Source: an uncultured Jannaschia sp. (GTDB taxonomy: Bacteria; Pseudomonadota; Alphaproteobacteria; Rhodobacterales; Rhodobacteraceae). From it: a stretch of DNA of 64,000 nucleotides. The translations under genes were made by a program, and so were the position numbers. The stretch spans positions 192,069 to 256,068 of the forward strand of contig NZ_CANLTQ010000003.1 of NCBI RefSeq assembly GCF_947494025.1. The letters run 5' to 3'. Below are positions 26,098 to 35,124 of this stretch, piece by piece. The notes beneath the pieces were generated by a model. The model worked only from the letters and a program-made list of their open reading frames with translations. It was not told the DNA's origin and made no database searches. The number at the start of each line of letters is the position of its first letter. Position 1 is the first letter of the stretch.

Positions 26098-27582
26098 TCA
26101 ACCCTCGGCGCGCCGTTCCTCGAAGCTCATCTCGATGAAGCCCGGCACATGATCGCCCAAGCCGACCACCTTCGGGCCGTTGTCCTGCCGGCTGCGGCCA
26201 CCCCGGCGGGAGCCGCGATCCTCTTCGCCGCGACTGTCCCGGTCCCGGCGGTTGTCGCGCGGCGCGGCCACGGACGCCTCGGTCGTGGCGACATCCGCCT
26301 GCGCATCCTGTGCGTCCTGCACGGGCTCCGCCGCAGCTTCCGGCTTGTCCTTCTTCCGGCTCCGCGACCGGGAGGAGGCGCGTTTGGGCGCGTCCTCTTC
26401 GATCTGGTCGCGCTCGGCCTTCGGTGCGGGGGCGATCCACGGGCTTTCGCCACGCGGGATCTCGGTGCCAACGAGGTGCTGGATCGCCTCCAGGTACTTC
26501 GCGTCAGAAGGCGTCGAGAGGGTGTAGGCGATGCCGGTCTTGCCGGCGCGGCCGGTGCGGCCGATCCGGTGAACGTAATCCTCCGCATGGCTGGGCACGT
26601 CGAAGTTGAACACGTGGCTCACGTTCGGGATGTCGAGCCCGCGCGCGGCGACGTCGGAGGCCACGAGGAAGCGAAGCGTGCCGTCGCGGAACCCGTCCAG
26701 CGTCCGCGTCCGCTGCGACTGGTCGAGGTCGCCGTGGATCGGCTCGGCATCGTAGCCATGCTTCCGGAGCGACTTCGCCACCACGTCGACCTCGGTCTTG
26801 CGGTTGCAGAAGATGATCGCGTTGCGCAGCGCCGAACCATCGCGCTCGATCACGGCACGGAGGATCTCGCGCTTGTCCTTCGCGGCCATGTCGCGCCGCC
26901 GGGGCGTGTGTTCGATCAGGATCTGCTCGATTGCCTCGGAGGTGGAGTTCTGCCGCGCCACCTCGATCCGCTCGGGGTTCGACAGGAACTTGTTGGTGAT
27001 CCGCTCGATCTCCGGCGCCATCGTGGCCGAGAAAAACAGCGTCTGGCGCGTGAAGGGCGTCATCTCGAAGATGCGCTCGATATCGGGGATGAACCCCATG
27101 TCGAGCATCCGGTCGGCCTCGTCCACGACCATGATCTGCACGCCGGTCAGCAGCAGCTTGCCACGCTCGAAATGGTCGATGAGGCGGCCGGGCGTCGCGA
27201 TGAGCACGTCGACGCCACGGTCGATCAGCTGATCCTGCTCCTTGAAGGACACGCCGCCGATGAGGAGCGCCTTGGTCAGGCGACTGCCCTTGGCGTAGGT
27301 GTCGAAGTTCTCGGCTACCTGCGCGGCGAGCTCCCGCGTGGGCGCGAGCACGAGGGAGCGCGGCATTCGGGCGCGGGCGCGACCCTTCGAGAGCATGGTG
27401 ATCATCGGCAGCGTAAAGCCCGCCGTCTTGCCGGTGCCGGTCTGCGCGATGCCAAGGACGTCGCGCCCTTCGAGCGCGGGGGGAATCGCCCCCAGCTGAA
27501 TCGGCGTGGGCGTCGTGTATCCGGCGGCGTCGATGGCCTTGAGAACCTTCGGGTCGAGTTTCAGGTCGGTAAAGCTCGTCAT
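26098..27582 (-). CDS. DEAD-box RNA helicase, RhlE-like
   Basis: 494 residues. ATP-dependent RNA unwinding enzyme. Motifs in order: Q motif 'TPTPIQLGAIP', Walker A AQTGTGKT (about 48–55), 'PTRELAAQ', 'VDEADRMLDMGF', 'FFSATM', 'RGLDIPNVSHVFNFDVP' and 'YVHRIGRTGRAG'. The C-terminal ~110 residues are low-complexity, with alternating Arg/Lys- and acidic-rich blocks, as in RhlE-type helicases. It is divergent from osmC. Confidence 0.93.
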   Translation of the reverse strand: MTSFTDLKLDPKVLKAIDAAGYTTPTPIQLGAIPPALEGRDVLGIAQTGTGKTAGFTLPMITMLSKGRARARMPRSLVLAPTRELAAQVAENFDTYAKGSRLTKALLIGGVSFKEQDQLIDRGVDVLIATPGRLIDHFERGKLLLTGVQIMVVDEADRMLDMGFIPDIERIFEMTPFTRQTLFFSATMAPEIERITNKFLSNPERIEVARQNSTSEAIEQILIEHTPRRRDMAAKDKREILRAVIERDGSALRNAIIFCNRKTEVDVVAKSLRKHGYDAEPIHGDLDQSQRTRTLDGFRDGTLRFLVASDVAARGLDIPNVSHVFNFDVPSHAEDYVHRIGRTGRAGKTGIAYTLSTPSDAKYLEAIQHLVGTEIPRGESPWIAPAPKAERDQIEEDAPKRASSRSRSRKKDKPEAAAEPVQDAQDAQADVATTEASVAAPRDNRRDRDSRGEEDRGSRRGGRSRQDNGPKVVGLGDHVPGFIEMSFEERRAEG

Positions 27583-27808
27583 GTGCGTCCTGTTTGGAGC
27601 GGAGGGCCGTATTGCCGGACCGCTCTGGGGGTTGTGGGACGCCGATCTGCCTGTGCGCCCCGCGGAAACGTCTGCCTACATCCGGCAGGCGCGCGTCGCC
27701 TATCAAACGACGGCTTCGCGGTCAACGTTCGCCGACGGGCAGGGGCGAAGGGAACGGGCCCGGCGGCCCGCGGGTTGAGGGTCGAACCCAAGAGGAAAGG
27801 AATACGAC

Positions 27809-28234
27809 ATGCCGAAGAAACACGGTTCCGCGCATTGGGAAGGCGGCTTGAAGGACGGGACGGGCACCGTTTCCATGGAGTCCGGCGCGTTCGACAAGCA
27901 GCCCTACGGCTTCGGCCAGCGCTTCGAGGGCAAGCCGGGCACCAACCCCGAGGAGATGGTCGCGGCTGCCCACGCCTCATGCTTCTCGATGGCGCTCAGC
28001 ATGGTGCTGGGCCAGAGCGACATGACCCCCTCGGCCATCGACACGGACTGCACCGTGACGCTCGACGAGGTCGATGGCGGCTTCGCAGTGACCAAATCGC
28101 ATCTCGACGTGACGGTCAGCGTGCCCGGCGCGTCCGAACAGGATGTGCTCAACGCCTGCGAGACGGCGAAGGCGAACTGCCCGATCTCGAAACTGCTCGC
28201 GACCGAGATCACGATGGATGCAAAGGTCGTCTGA
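27809..28234 (+). CDS. OsmC family peroxiredoxin
   Basis: 141 residues. Members reduce organic hydroperoxides through two cysteines. Both are present: 'AAHASCFSMALS' (about residue 54) and 'KANCPISKLL' (about 124). The N-terminal 'GSAHWEGGLKDGTGTVS' and 'GTNPEEMVAAAHASC' are typical of the OsmC branch rather than Ohr. A GAGGAAAGGA ribosome-binding site precedes the ATG. Confidence 0.92.
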   Translation: MPKKHGSAHWEGGLKDGTGTVSMESGAFDKQPYGFGQRFEGKPGTNPEEMVAAAHASCFSMALSMVLGQSDMTPSAIDTDCTVTLDEVDGGFAVTKSHLDVTVSVPGASEQDVLNACETAKANCPISKLLATEITMDAKVV

Positions 28235-28264
28235 TCACGCCCGATCGCTTGCGACGGGATCGCT

Positions 28265-28281
28265 CCGGATCATCGATCCGG
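28265..28281. terminator. possible bidirectional hairpin between convergent genes
   Basis: CCGGATC, loop ATC, GATCCGG: a 7-bp stem between the convergent osmC and the gene ending at 28292. There is no clear U-tract on either side, so the call is weak. Confidence 0.3.
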
Positions 28282-28291
28282 GGCGAACCCC

Positions 28292-28660
28292 TTAATCATC
28301 CCCGGCATTCGCGCGATCGACCAGTCGGGCCAGGGCGGGGTCGTCCGACGCCGCGCGCGATATGACGGCGGTCATGTTCGGGCGTTGCGCCAGTTCCGCC
28401 AGAGGATCCGAAAGACGATCGGCCTCGTCCTGCGGCAAGCCGGCGCGTATCGCGGCCAGCGCGAGATCGGGATCCTCCGCGATCAGGTAATCCATCACCG
28501 CCCCGGTCCAGCCATCCGCCGCATCGCTCTCGGTATCGCCGGACGCCAGATAGGCGATGTAACGCGCGGCGAAGCGGTCGAGTGGCAGGTCGCCCTCGGG
28601 AAGCGCATCCGTCGTCGCCGGAAGGCCGAGCGCCGCGGCGACGGTCGCGCGCGGGATCAC
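28292..28660 (-). CDS. hypothetical protein translationally coupled to prfC
   Basis: 122 residues starting at a GTG that overlaps the prfC stop (GTGA). The protein is acidic and helical: 'LDRFAARYIAYLASGDTES', 'DYLIAEDPDLALAAIRAGL', 'DRLSDPLAELAQRPNM'. No family recognised with confidence. The tight overlap with prfC makes it very likely to be translated. A long open frame in the same phase continues upstream to 29863, but that part is antisense-free shadow within prfC. Confidence 0.75.
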   Translation of the reverse strand: MIPRATVAAALGLPATTDALPEGDLPLDRFAARYIAYLASGDTESDAADGWTGAVMDYLIAEDPDLALAAIRAGLPQDEADRLSDPLAELAQRPNMTAVISRAASDDPALARLVDRANAGDD

Positions 28661-30279
28661 ACCATCATCTCCTTCGTCGCCGACAGCGTAACTTCCGGGT
28701 GATCGCGCTCGATGCGGTCGATGTCCCATTGCAGGCGCGTCAGGAAGACCGGGTCGCCATCGTTGTCGTGGGCGATGTGCTGCTTGTTCTTCGCGATCAC
28801 GCCCTCGACCGCGTCCTTCGGTCCCGAAAGCCAGCGGGCGGACTGGAACTGAGACGCCTCGAAGCGAACGGGAAGGCCGTATTCGAGTTCGATCCGGCTC
28901 GCCAGAACCTCGAACTGAAGCGCCCCGACGACGCCCACGATGAAGCCGGAGCCGATGGCCGGCTTGAAGACCTTGGCCGCCCCTTCCTCGGCGAACTGCA
29001 TCAGGGCCTTCTCGAGATGCTTGGCCTTCATCGGATCGCCCGCGCGCACGCCCTGCAGAAGCTCCGGCGCGAAGGAGGGAATGCCGGTGAAGCGCAGGGC
29101 CTCCCCCTCGGTCAGCGCATCGCCGATGCGGAGCTGGCCGTGGTTGGGGATCCCGATGATGTCGCCGGCCCAGGCCTCCTCGGCCAGCTCTCTGTCGGCG
29201 GCGAGGAACAGAACGGGGTTGGAGATCGCCATCGGCTTCTTCGAGCGGACGTGGGTGAGCTTCATGCCGCGCTCGAAATGGCCCGAAGCGAGGCGGACGA
29301 AGGCCACGCGGTCGCGGTGCTTGGGGTCCATGTTGGCCTGCACCTTGAACACGAAGCCCGCGACCTTGGTCTCCTCGGCGCCGACCTGACGCGGCTCGGC
29401 GCGCTGCGGCTGCGGGGGCGGGCCGTATTCGACGATGCCGGTCATCAACTCCTGCACGCCGAAGGAATTGATCGCGGAGCCGAACCAGATCGGCGTAAGC
29501 GAGCCCTCGAGAAAGGCGGCCGCATCCATCGGTGGCAGCAGCTCCCGCGCCATCTCGACCTCCTCGCGCAGCGTCGCGAGCAGGTCGGCCGGCACGCGCT
29601 CGGCCAGCTCCGGGTCGTCGAGTCCCGAGATCTTTACCGTCTCCGCCACGCGGTTCCGGTCCGCCCGGTCCATCAGCTCCAGCCGGTCGTGCAGGAGGTC
29701 GTAGCAGCCGATGAAATCGCGTCCGACGCCGATGGGCCAGGAGGCCGGCGTCACGTCGATGGCGAGGTTCTCCTGAATCTCGTCGATGATCTCGAACGTG
29801 TCCCGGCTTTCGCGGTCCATCTTGTTGCAGAACGTGAGGATCGGCAGGTCGCGAAGGCGGCAAACCTCGAACAGTTTCCGCGTCTGGCTCTCGACCCCCT
29901 TGGCCCCGTCGATCACCATGACGGCCGCGTCCACCGCGGTCAGCGTGCGGTAGGTGTCCTCCGAGAAGTCGGAGTGTCCCGGCGTGTCTACGAGATTGAA
30001 GCGGTAGCGCTCCGCCCCCCGCGCGAAGTCGAAGGACATGGCCGAGGCGGAAACGGAGATGCCCCGGTCCTGCTCCATCTTCATGAAGTCCGAGCGGGTG
30101 CGCCGCGCCTCGCCCTTGGCGCGCACCTGCCCCGCCATCTGGATCGCACCGCCGTAGAGAAGGAACTTCTCGGTCAGCGTCGTCTTGCCGGCATCGGGAT
30201 GCGAAATGATCGCAAAGGTGCGTCGGCGGCCAATCTCGGGCGGAAGCGGCGGAGCGTTGGTCAGGAGGGTGTCGGGCAT
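28657..30279 (-). CDS. prfC: peptide chain release factor 3
   Basis: 540 residues. A translational GTPase that removes RF1/RF2 from the ribosome after termination. G motifs: ISHPDAGKTTLTEK (P-loop), 'DRGISVSAS' (switch I), 'LVDTPGHSDFSEDTY' and 'TFCNKMDRES'. Domain II and the C-terminal RF3 domain ('KVFKPAIGSGFIVGVVGALQFEVL') follow. I chose the ATG at 30279 (MPDTLLTNAPPLPPE) to give the usual N-terminus; another lies 9 nt upstream. Confidence 0.96.
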   Translation of the reverse strand: MPDTLLTNAPPLPPEIGRRRTFAIISHPDAGKTTLTEKFLLYGGAIQMAGQVRAKGEARRTRSDFMKMEQDRGISVSASAMSFDFARGAERYRFNLVDTPGHSDFSEDTYRTLTAVDAAVMVIDGAKGVESQTRKLFEVCRLRDLPILTFCNKMDRESRDTFEIIDEIQENLAIDVTPASWPIGVGRDFIGCYDLLHDRLELMDRADRNRVAETVKISGLDDPELAERVPADLLATLREEVEMARELLPPMDAAAFLEGSLTPIWFGSAINSFGVQELMTGIVEYGPPPQPQRAEPRQVGAEETKVAGFVFKVQANMDPKHRDRVAFVRLASGHFERGMKLTHVRSKKPMAISNPVLFLAADRELAEEAWAGDIIGIPNHGQLRIGDALTEGEALRFTGIPSFAPELLQGVRAGDPMKAKHLEKALMQFAEEGAAKVFKPAIGSGFIVGVVGALQFEVLASRIELEYGLPVRFEASQFQSARWLSGPKDAVEGVIAKNKQHIAHDNDGDPVFLTRLQWDIDRIERDHPEVTLSATKEMMV

Positions 30280-30323
30280 GCGCGGCATATAGGCAAGGCG
30301 CGGGTGCGCCGCAATCGCGCCCG

Positions 30324-31136
30324 TCAATGCGCGGGTTCGACCACGGGGTCGATCAGCGTGCGGCCCCCGTCCACGGTCAGGACCTGCCCGATCATGAACC
30401 CCGACGCTTCGGAGACGAGATACTGCACCGTTTCCGCCAGTTCGGCCGGGGCGGCGATCCGGCCCATCGGCGTCGCGTCGATGATTCCCTGCCGAAGCTC
30501 GTCGGAGCCGCCGAGACGGGTCTGCAGGTTGTTCGACATGACCGAGCCGATGGCGATGCCGTTGACGCGGATCCGCGCGGGGGCGAGCGAGACGGCGAGG
30601 CTGCGCGTCGCCTGGTCGAGCGCGGCGGCGCTGATCGAGTAGGCGAGAAGCTCCGGCTGCGTGCGCCGCCCGGCGATCGACCCCACGTTGACGATCGTAC
30701 CGATGATCCCCTCGTCCTGTCCGTCCTGCGCCGCCTGATGGATCATCCGCTTGGCCACCGCCTGGCTCAGACGAAGGGCGGTCATCAGGTTCTGCTCCAG
30801 AAGCGTCATCACCGAGTTGTCCTCCGCGTCGAGCGGGTCGGTGATCAGCATCTGACGCGAGGCGTTCACGAGGATGTCCACGCGATCGTAGGCGTCGATC
30901 GTGGCCGAGAGCAGATTCGCGACGGTCAGCCGTTCGCGCAGGTCGCCGGCGAAGTAGTGCAGGCGCGCGCCCTCCTCGAGTTGCGCGCCGCCGACCTCCG
31001 CCTCGAGCCGGCCCTCGTCGCGATCGGCGAAGACGACGTTCGCCCCCTGCTCGACGAAATGGCGGGCAATGGCGAGGCCGACCCCGTTCGCCGCCCCGGT
31101 GACGATGGCGGTCTTGCCTTCGATGCTGAAGCTCAT
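30324..31136 (-). CDS. SDR family oxidoreductase lacking the usual catalytic lysine
   Basis: 270 residues with the short-chain dehydrogenase fold: cofactor loop TGAANGVGLAIA (13–24), 'GDLRERLTVANL' and the late 'GFMIGQVLTVDGGRTL'. Ser153 (VGSIAG) and Tyr166 are in the active-site positions, but the YxxxK lysine is replaced by Ala170 (AYSISAAALDQA). The usual NNAG motif is also altered (VNASRQ). The protein may be catalytically weak or have a different role. Its start overlaps the stop of the upstream methyltransferase by 4 nt (ATGA). Confidence 0.87.
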   Translation of the reverse strand: MSFSIEGKTAIVTGAANGVGLAIARHFVEQGANVVFADRDEGRLEAEVGGAQLEEGARLHYFAGDLRERLTVANLLSATIDAYDRVDILVNASRQMLITDPLDAEDNSVMTLLEQNLMTALRLSQAVAKRMIHQAAQDGQDEGIIGTIVNVGSIAGRRTQPELLAYSISAAALDQATRSLAVSLAPARIRVNGIAIGSVMSNNLQTRLGGSDELRQGIIDATPMGRIAAPAELAETVQYLVSEASGFMIGQVLTVDGGRTLIDPVVEPAH

Positions 31137-32110
31137 GGGCGACTCCGCTTGGGTCTTTCGGCCTGGATCACCTTGTAGCCCGCCACCTCGCCCAGCACCA
31201 CGACGGCGCCGAACGCCTCCTGCAACGTCGCCTCGTAGGGCAGGTGCCTGTTCGCCACGAAGACGGACCGGCCGCGCGGCGCGGTCAGGCGGGCGGCGGC
31301 CCGCACGAAGGCGCGCCCGAGTTCGGGGTCGGCCTTGCGGGAGGTGTGGAAGGGCGGATTGCTCAGCACGTGGTCGAACGGTTCCGCCTCGAAGCGCGTC
31401 GCGTCCGCCCAGTGGAAAACGGCGCGCGGATCGGCGATGTTCCGACGGGCGCAGTCGAGGGCGATGCGTTCCGCCTCGACCAGCGCCACTTCGGTGACCT
31501 CCGGCGAGGCGAGCGCCGCGCGGGACAGGAACCCCCAGCCCGCGCCGAGGTCGCAGACCCGCCCGGAAAGCGGCCCCATCTCCGCGGCGAGCAGGGCGGA
31601 GCCGGGATCGATGCCATCGGCCGAAAAGACCCCGGCGCGCGTTTCGAACCCGTCCGCGTCGACCGGCGCGTCGGTCCAGTCGACGGGCGCCGGCGCGGCG
31701 GGAAAGGCGAAGCACTTGCCGTGGGATTTGGAGAAGACCTCGCCCACGTCGAACGCGGCGCGGCACGCCTTCAGGAGCGAGTCGATCCCGTCGCCCTTCT
31801 GACCGTCGACGACGACCGGCGCGCCCGGGGGCAGGGCGGCGCAGGCTCCGGCGATGAGCGCGTGGGTCAATGCCTTCGACCGCGTGGCGAAAACCACCAC
31901 GCCCGCCACCGGTTCCTCGATCCCGGTGGAAACGGAAAGCCCCCGCGCGGCGAGGGCATCGTGATCAGGCCGGAAGCCGTGCACCGCGACGAGACGTCCC
32001 GGGTCGAGGCCCTCCAGGTCGAGGTCGACCGGCGGACGGAGCAGCGCCACCCGTCCCTCGGGCAAGGTCACGACACCGGACGCGCGAGCAAGGGTCAGAC
32101 GGGACTGCAT
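31133..32110 (-). CDS. class I SAM-dependent methyltransferase, RsmC-like
   Basis: 325 residues. Resembles RsmC, the 16S rRNA G1207 N2-methyltransferase, with an N-terminal decayed methyltransferase-like half and a C-terminal active half. In the latter, 'CDLGAGWGFLSRAAL' is the SAM-binding motif I and 'LSNPPFHTSRKADPELG' the NPPF catalytic motif. 'LLPPGAPVVVDGQKGDGIDSLL' in the N-half fits RsmC too. I chose the ATG at 32110 (MQSRLTLARAS). It is coupled to the SDR gene downstream. Confidence 0.85.
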   Translation of the reverse strand: MQSRLTLARASGVVTLPEGRVALLRPPVDLDLEGLDPGRLVAVHGFRPDHDALAARGLSVSTGIEEPVAGVVVFATRSKALTHALIAGACAALPPGAPVVVDGQKGDGIDSLLKACRAAFDVGEVFSKSHGKCFAFPAAPAPVDWTDAPVDADGFETRAGVFSADGIDPGSALLAAEMGPLSGRVCDLGAGWGFLSRAALASPEVTEVALVEAERIALDCARRNIADPRAVFHWADATRFEAEPFDHVLSNPPFHTSRKADPELGRAFVRAAARLTAPRGRSVFVANRHLPYEATLQEAFGAVVVLGEVAGYKVIQAERPKRSRP

Positions 32111-32123
32111 CGCGAGGGGAGGA

Positions 32124-32447
32124 CTAGTCCTCCTTCTCCATTGTGCATTGCAACGGATGCTGGTGACGGCGCGCATAGTCCATGACCTGCGCGACCTTGG
32201 TCTCCGCGATCTCGTGGCTGAAGACGCCGACCACCGCGAGGCCGCGCTTGTGCACGGTGAGCATGATCTCCACGGCCTGCGAATGGCCGATCTGGAAGAA
32301 CTTCTCCAGCACCATCACGACGAATTCCATCGGCGTGTAGTCGTCGTTCAGGAGCATGACCTTGTAGAGCGGCGGCTTTGCGGTCTTCGGACGGGTCTTG
32401 GTGACGACGGACGTGTCGCCGTCGCCGTCCTCGGGACTCTGGGCCAT
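32124..32447 (-). CDS. clpS: ATP-dependent Clp protease adaptor ClpS
   Basis: 107 residues from the ATG at 32447; a second ATG at 32471 is possible. ClpS delivers N-degron substrates to ClpAP. The adaptor core is clear: '[19 protein letters not shown]', '[15 protein letters not shown]', '[15 protein letters not shown]' and the C-terminal '[12 protein letters not shown]'. The N-terminal tail is disordered and acidic. It is divergent from the HAD gene. No clpA lies in the window. Confidence 0.95.
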   Translation of the reverse strand: MAQSPEDGDGDTSVVTKTRPKTAKPPLYKVMLLNDDYTPMEFVVMVLEKFFQIGHSQAVEIMLTVHKRGLAVVGVFSHEIAETKVAQVMDYARRHQHPLQCTMEKED

Positions 32448-32550
32448 GGCTGTGATCTCGGTCGGAGACATGGGGAGCGATCCATTGGCGGGTGACGGGC
32501 TGGATGCCTTGATATAATGAACGCGGCGCATGAGGAAAGGGGGTCGCCGC

Positions 32551-33243
32551 ATGACGGTCACCACGATCGGCTTCGATGCCGACGACACGCTCTGGCAGAA
32601 CGAGAGCTTCTTCCGCCTGACGCAGGAGCGTTTCGCGGCGCTTCTGGCCGACCACGCAGGGAACGATCACCTGATGGAGCGGCTGCTCGCGGCGGAGCGT
32701 CGCAACATCGGGCATTACGGGTTCGGCATCAAGGCGTTCACCCTGTCGATGATCGAAACCGCGATCGAGGTGACCGATGGCCGGGTGCCGGCCGCGGTGA
32801 TCGGCGAGATCCTGGCCGAGGGGCGGGAGATGCTGCGCCATCCGGTCCACCTCCTCGACGGGGCGGAAGACGCGGTACGGACGCTCGCGGGGTCCCACAA
32901 GCTCGTGCTGATCACCAAGGGTGACCTGCTCGACCAGGAGCGCAAGCTCGCGGAATCCGGATTGCGCGACCTGTTCGACGGGGTCGAGATCGTCAGCGAC
33001 AAGACCCCCGCCACCTACCGCCATGCCTTCGCCCGTCACGGCGACGGGCCGGACCGCGCGCTGATGGTCGGCAATTCGATGAAGTCCGACGTTGTCCCGG
33101 CCATCGAGGCCGGGGCCTGGGGCGTGTTCTGCCCTTCGGAGATCGAATGGGCGCTGGAGCGTGCCGACGCGCCCGAGGACGCCCCGCGCTTTCGCCGCAT
33201 CGCGAACCTCGCGGAACTGCCCGGCCTCGTCGCGAACATCTGA
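32551..33243 (+). CDS. HAD family hydrolase
   Basis: 230 residues. HAD motifs: Asp9 and Asp11 in [12 protein letters not shown], 'VLITKGD' (motif II), Lys in 'SDKTPATY' and '[14 protein letters not shown]' (motif IV). This is the phosphatase-type (DxD) branch, in contrast to the dehalogenase at 23054. I chose the ATG at 32551 because GAAAGGGGG precedes it; an in-frame ATG at 32530 would add seven basic residues. Substrate unknown. Confidence 0.88.
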   Translation: MTVTTIGFDADDTLWQNESFFRLTQERFAALLADHAGNDHLMERLLAAERRNIGHYGFGIKAFTLSMIETAIEVTDGRVPAAVIGEILAEGREMLRHPVHLLDGAEDAVRTLAGSHKLVLITKGDLLDQERKLAESGLRDLFDGVEIVSDKTPATYRHAFARHGDGPDRALMVGNSMKSDVVPAIEAGAWGVFCPSEIEWALERADAPEDAPRFRRIANLAELPGLVANI

Positions 33244-33345
33244 CGGCGGCGCACCGGGCCGAACGCGGAGCCTCCCGCGGAAGCGTCTCGGACCGGGAAG
33301 ACGGCGCGTGCCAGCTTCTTCCCGGCCCGAATGATCGTTCTCCGC

Positions 33346-34638
33346 TCAGACGAGCGCGCCCTCGGACGTGATCGTGAGCCGGCCGCCGAGCCAGGGGCTG
33401 AGCACTTCGGGCAGGACGACGGATCCGTCGGCGCGCTGACCGTTCTCGAGCACCGCGATGAGGCAGCGCCCGACCGCGAGACCGGAGCCGTTCAGCGTGT
33501 GGACGTAGTCCGGCTTGCCCCCGCCGTCCGGACGGAACCGCGCGTTCATCCGGCGAGCCTGAAAATCGCCGGTGGTGGAGCAGGACGAGATCTCGCGATA
33601 GGCGCTCTGTCCCGGCAACCAGACCTCGATGTCGTGCGTGCGCCGTGCGCCGAACCCCATGTCGCCGGTGCACAGGACGACGGTGCGGTAGGGCAGGCCG
33701 AGCCGCTCCAGGATGCCTTCGGCGCAGCGTGTCATCCGGTCGAGCTCCTCCCGCGAGTGGTCGGGGTGGGTGACGGACACCATCTCCACCTTCTCGAACT
33801 GGTGCTGGCGCAGCATGCCCGCCGTGTCGCGCCCCGCGCTGCCCGCCTCCGAGCGGAAGCAGAGCGTGTGCGCGACCATGCGGCGGGGCAGGGCGGCCTC
33901 GTCGAGGACCTCCTTCGCGACCGAATAGGTCAGCGTCACCTCCGAGGTGGGGATGAGCCAGTAGCCTTCGCGCGTCAGAAAGCTGTCGTCACCGAATTTC
34001 GGCAGCTTGTCCGTGCCGAGCATCGCGTCGTCGCGCACGAGGACCGGCGTCATATGCTCCGTCAGTCCGTTCTCCTGCACATGCGTGTCAAGCATGAACT
34101 GTGCGAGCGCCCGGTGGACGCGCGCGACCGCGCCCCGGAGCAACACGAAGCGGCTGCCCGAGAGCTTGGCGGCGGTCTCGAAATCCATGCCCGGCGTCAC
34201 GCCCGTGATCTCGAAATGCTCCTTCGGAGCGAAGTCGAGGGCGGCCGGCTCGCCCCAGCGGGCGATCTCGACGTTGTCGGCCTCATCGGTGCCGTCGGGG
34301 ACGTCGGCATCCGGCAAATTGGGGATCTCGAGGAGCGCGTCGCGCAGCGCATTGTCGGCGCTCCGGGCCTCGTCCTCGAGGGCTGCGATCTCTTCCTTCT
34401 TGGCGGCGACGAGGCCACGCAGGCGTTGGAACTCGGTCTCGTCGCCCGCGGCCTTGGCGGCGCCGACCTGCTTGGAGGCGGCGTTGCGATCGGCCAGCGC
34501 GGTCTCAGCCCCCGTGATCGCGCGCCGGCGCGTTTCATCCAGCGCCAGCAGATCGGCGGAAACCGGCAACACCCCCCGGCGTGCCAGGGCGGCGTCGAAG
34601 GCCGCCGGGTCGTCGCGGATGATGCGGATGTCGTGCAT
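33346..34638 (-). CDS. serS: seryl-tRNA synthetase
   Basis: 430 residues, class II. The N-terminal '[22 protein letters not shown]' leads into the long antiparallel coiled-coil arm (about 30–100) that contacts tRNA. Motif 2 is '[22 protein letters not shown]', and motif 3 '[20 protein letters not shown]'. The start at 34638 gives the standard N-terminus. It is divergent from yajC. Confidence 0.97.
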   Translation of the reverse strand: MHDIRIIRDDPAAFDAALARRGVLPVSADLLALDETRRRAITGAETALADRNAASKQVGAAKAAGDETEFQRLRGLVAAKKEEIAALEDEARSADNALRDALLEIPNLPDADVPDGTDEADNVEIARWGEPAALDFAPKEHFEITGVTPGMDFETAAKLSGSRFVLLRGAVARVHRALAQFMLDTHVQENGLTEHMTPVLVRDDAMLGTDKLPKFGDDSFLTREGYWLIPTSEVTLTYSVAKEVLDEAALPRRMVAHTLCFRSEAGSAGRDTAGMLRQHQFEKVEMVSVTHPDHSREELDRMTRCAEGILERLGLPYRTVVLCTGDMGFGARRTHDIEVWLPGQSAYREISSCSTTGDFQARRMNARFRPDGGGKPDYVHTLNGSGLAVGRCLIAVLENGQRADGSVVLPEVLSPWLGGRLTITSEGALV

Positions 34639-34802
34639 GGCTCGGTCCCCGATGTCGTCGCGTCGCCCGCGACATGCCACAGCGGTCGAGACACGACCAG
34701 AGGTTGCCACCGCCGCTTGCACGCCCGATACGCGGCGCATAGGTTCGCCCACGATTTCTGGCAGGGGTGCGCCACGATGCCCCGGAACCGAAGGGATAGG
34801 AC

Positions 34803-35123
34803 ATGTTCGTAACCGCCGCCAACGCGCAGGGCCTGGGCGACGCCGCCGCCGGACTCGGGAGCTTCGTGCCGCTCATCCTGATCTTCGCGATCATGTACTT
34901 CCTCCTGATCCGTCCGCAGCAGAAGAAGGTGAAGGAGCACCGTGCCATGGTCGCCGCGCTTCGTCGGGGCGATCAGGTGGTCACGCAGGGCGGAATCGTC
35001 GGCAAGGTCTCGAAGGTGAAGGACGACAACGAGATCGAACTGGAGATCGCCGACGGCGTCCGCGTCCGCGTCGTCCGCGCCACGGTGGCACAGGTCCTCT
35101 CGAAGACCGATCCGGCTACCTGA
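34803..35123 (+). CDS. yajC: preprotein translocase subunit YajC
   Basis: 106 residues. One membrane helix ('[20 protein letters not shown]', about 21–40), with the hallmark [10 protein letters not shown] just after it, then a cytoplasmic domain ('[17 protein letters not shown]'). YajC associates with SecDF. It ends 1 nt before secD. Confidence 0.95.
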   Translation: MFVTAANAQGLGDAAAGLGSFVPLILIFAIMYFLLIRPQQKKVKEHRAMVAALRRGDQVVTQGGIVGKVSKVKDDNEIELEIADGVRVRVVRATVAQVLSKTDPAT

Positions 35124-35124
35124 G

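Noticed and set aside
28661..29863. Upstream extension of the 122-residue gene's frame
   Set aside because: It lies in a second frame within prfC on the same strand and shows no family features; the GTG at 28660 is the likely start.
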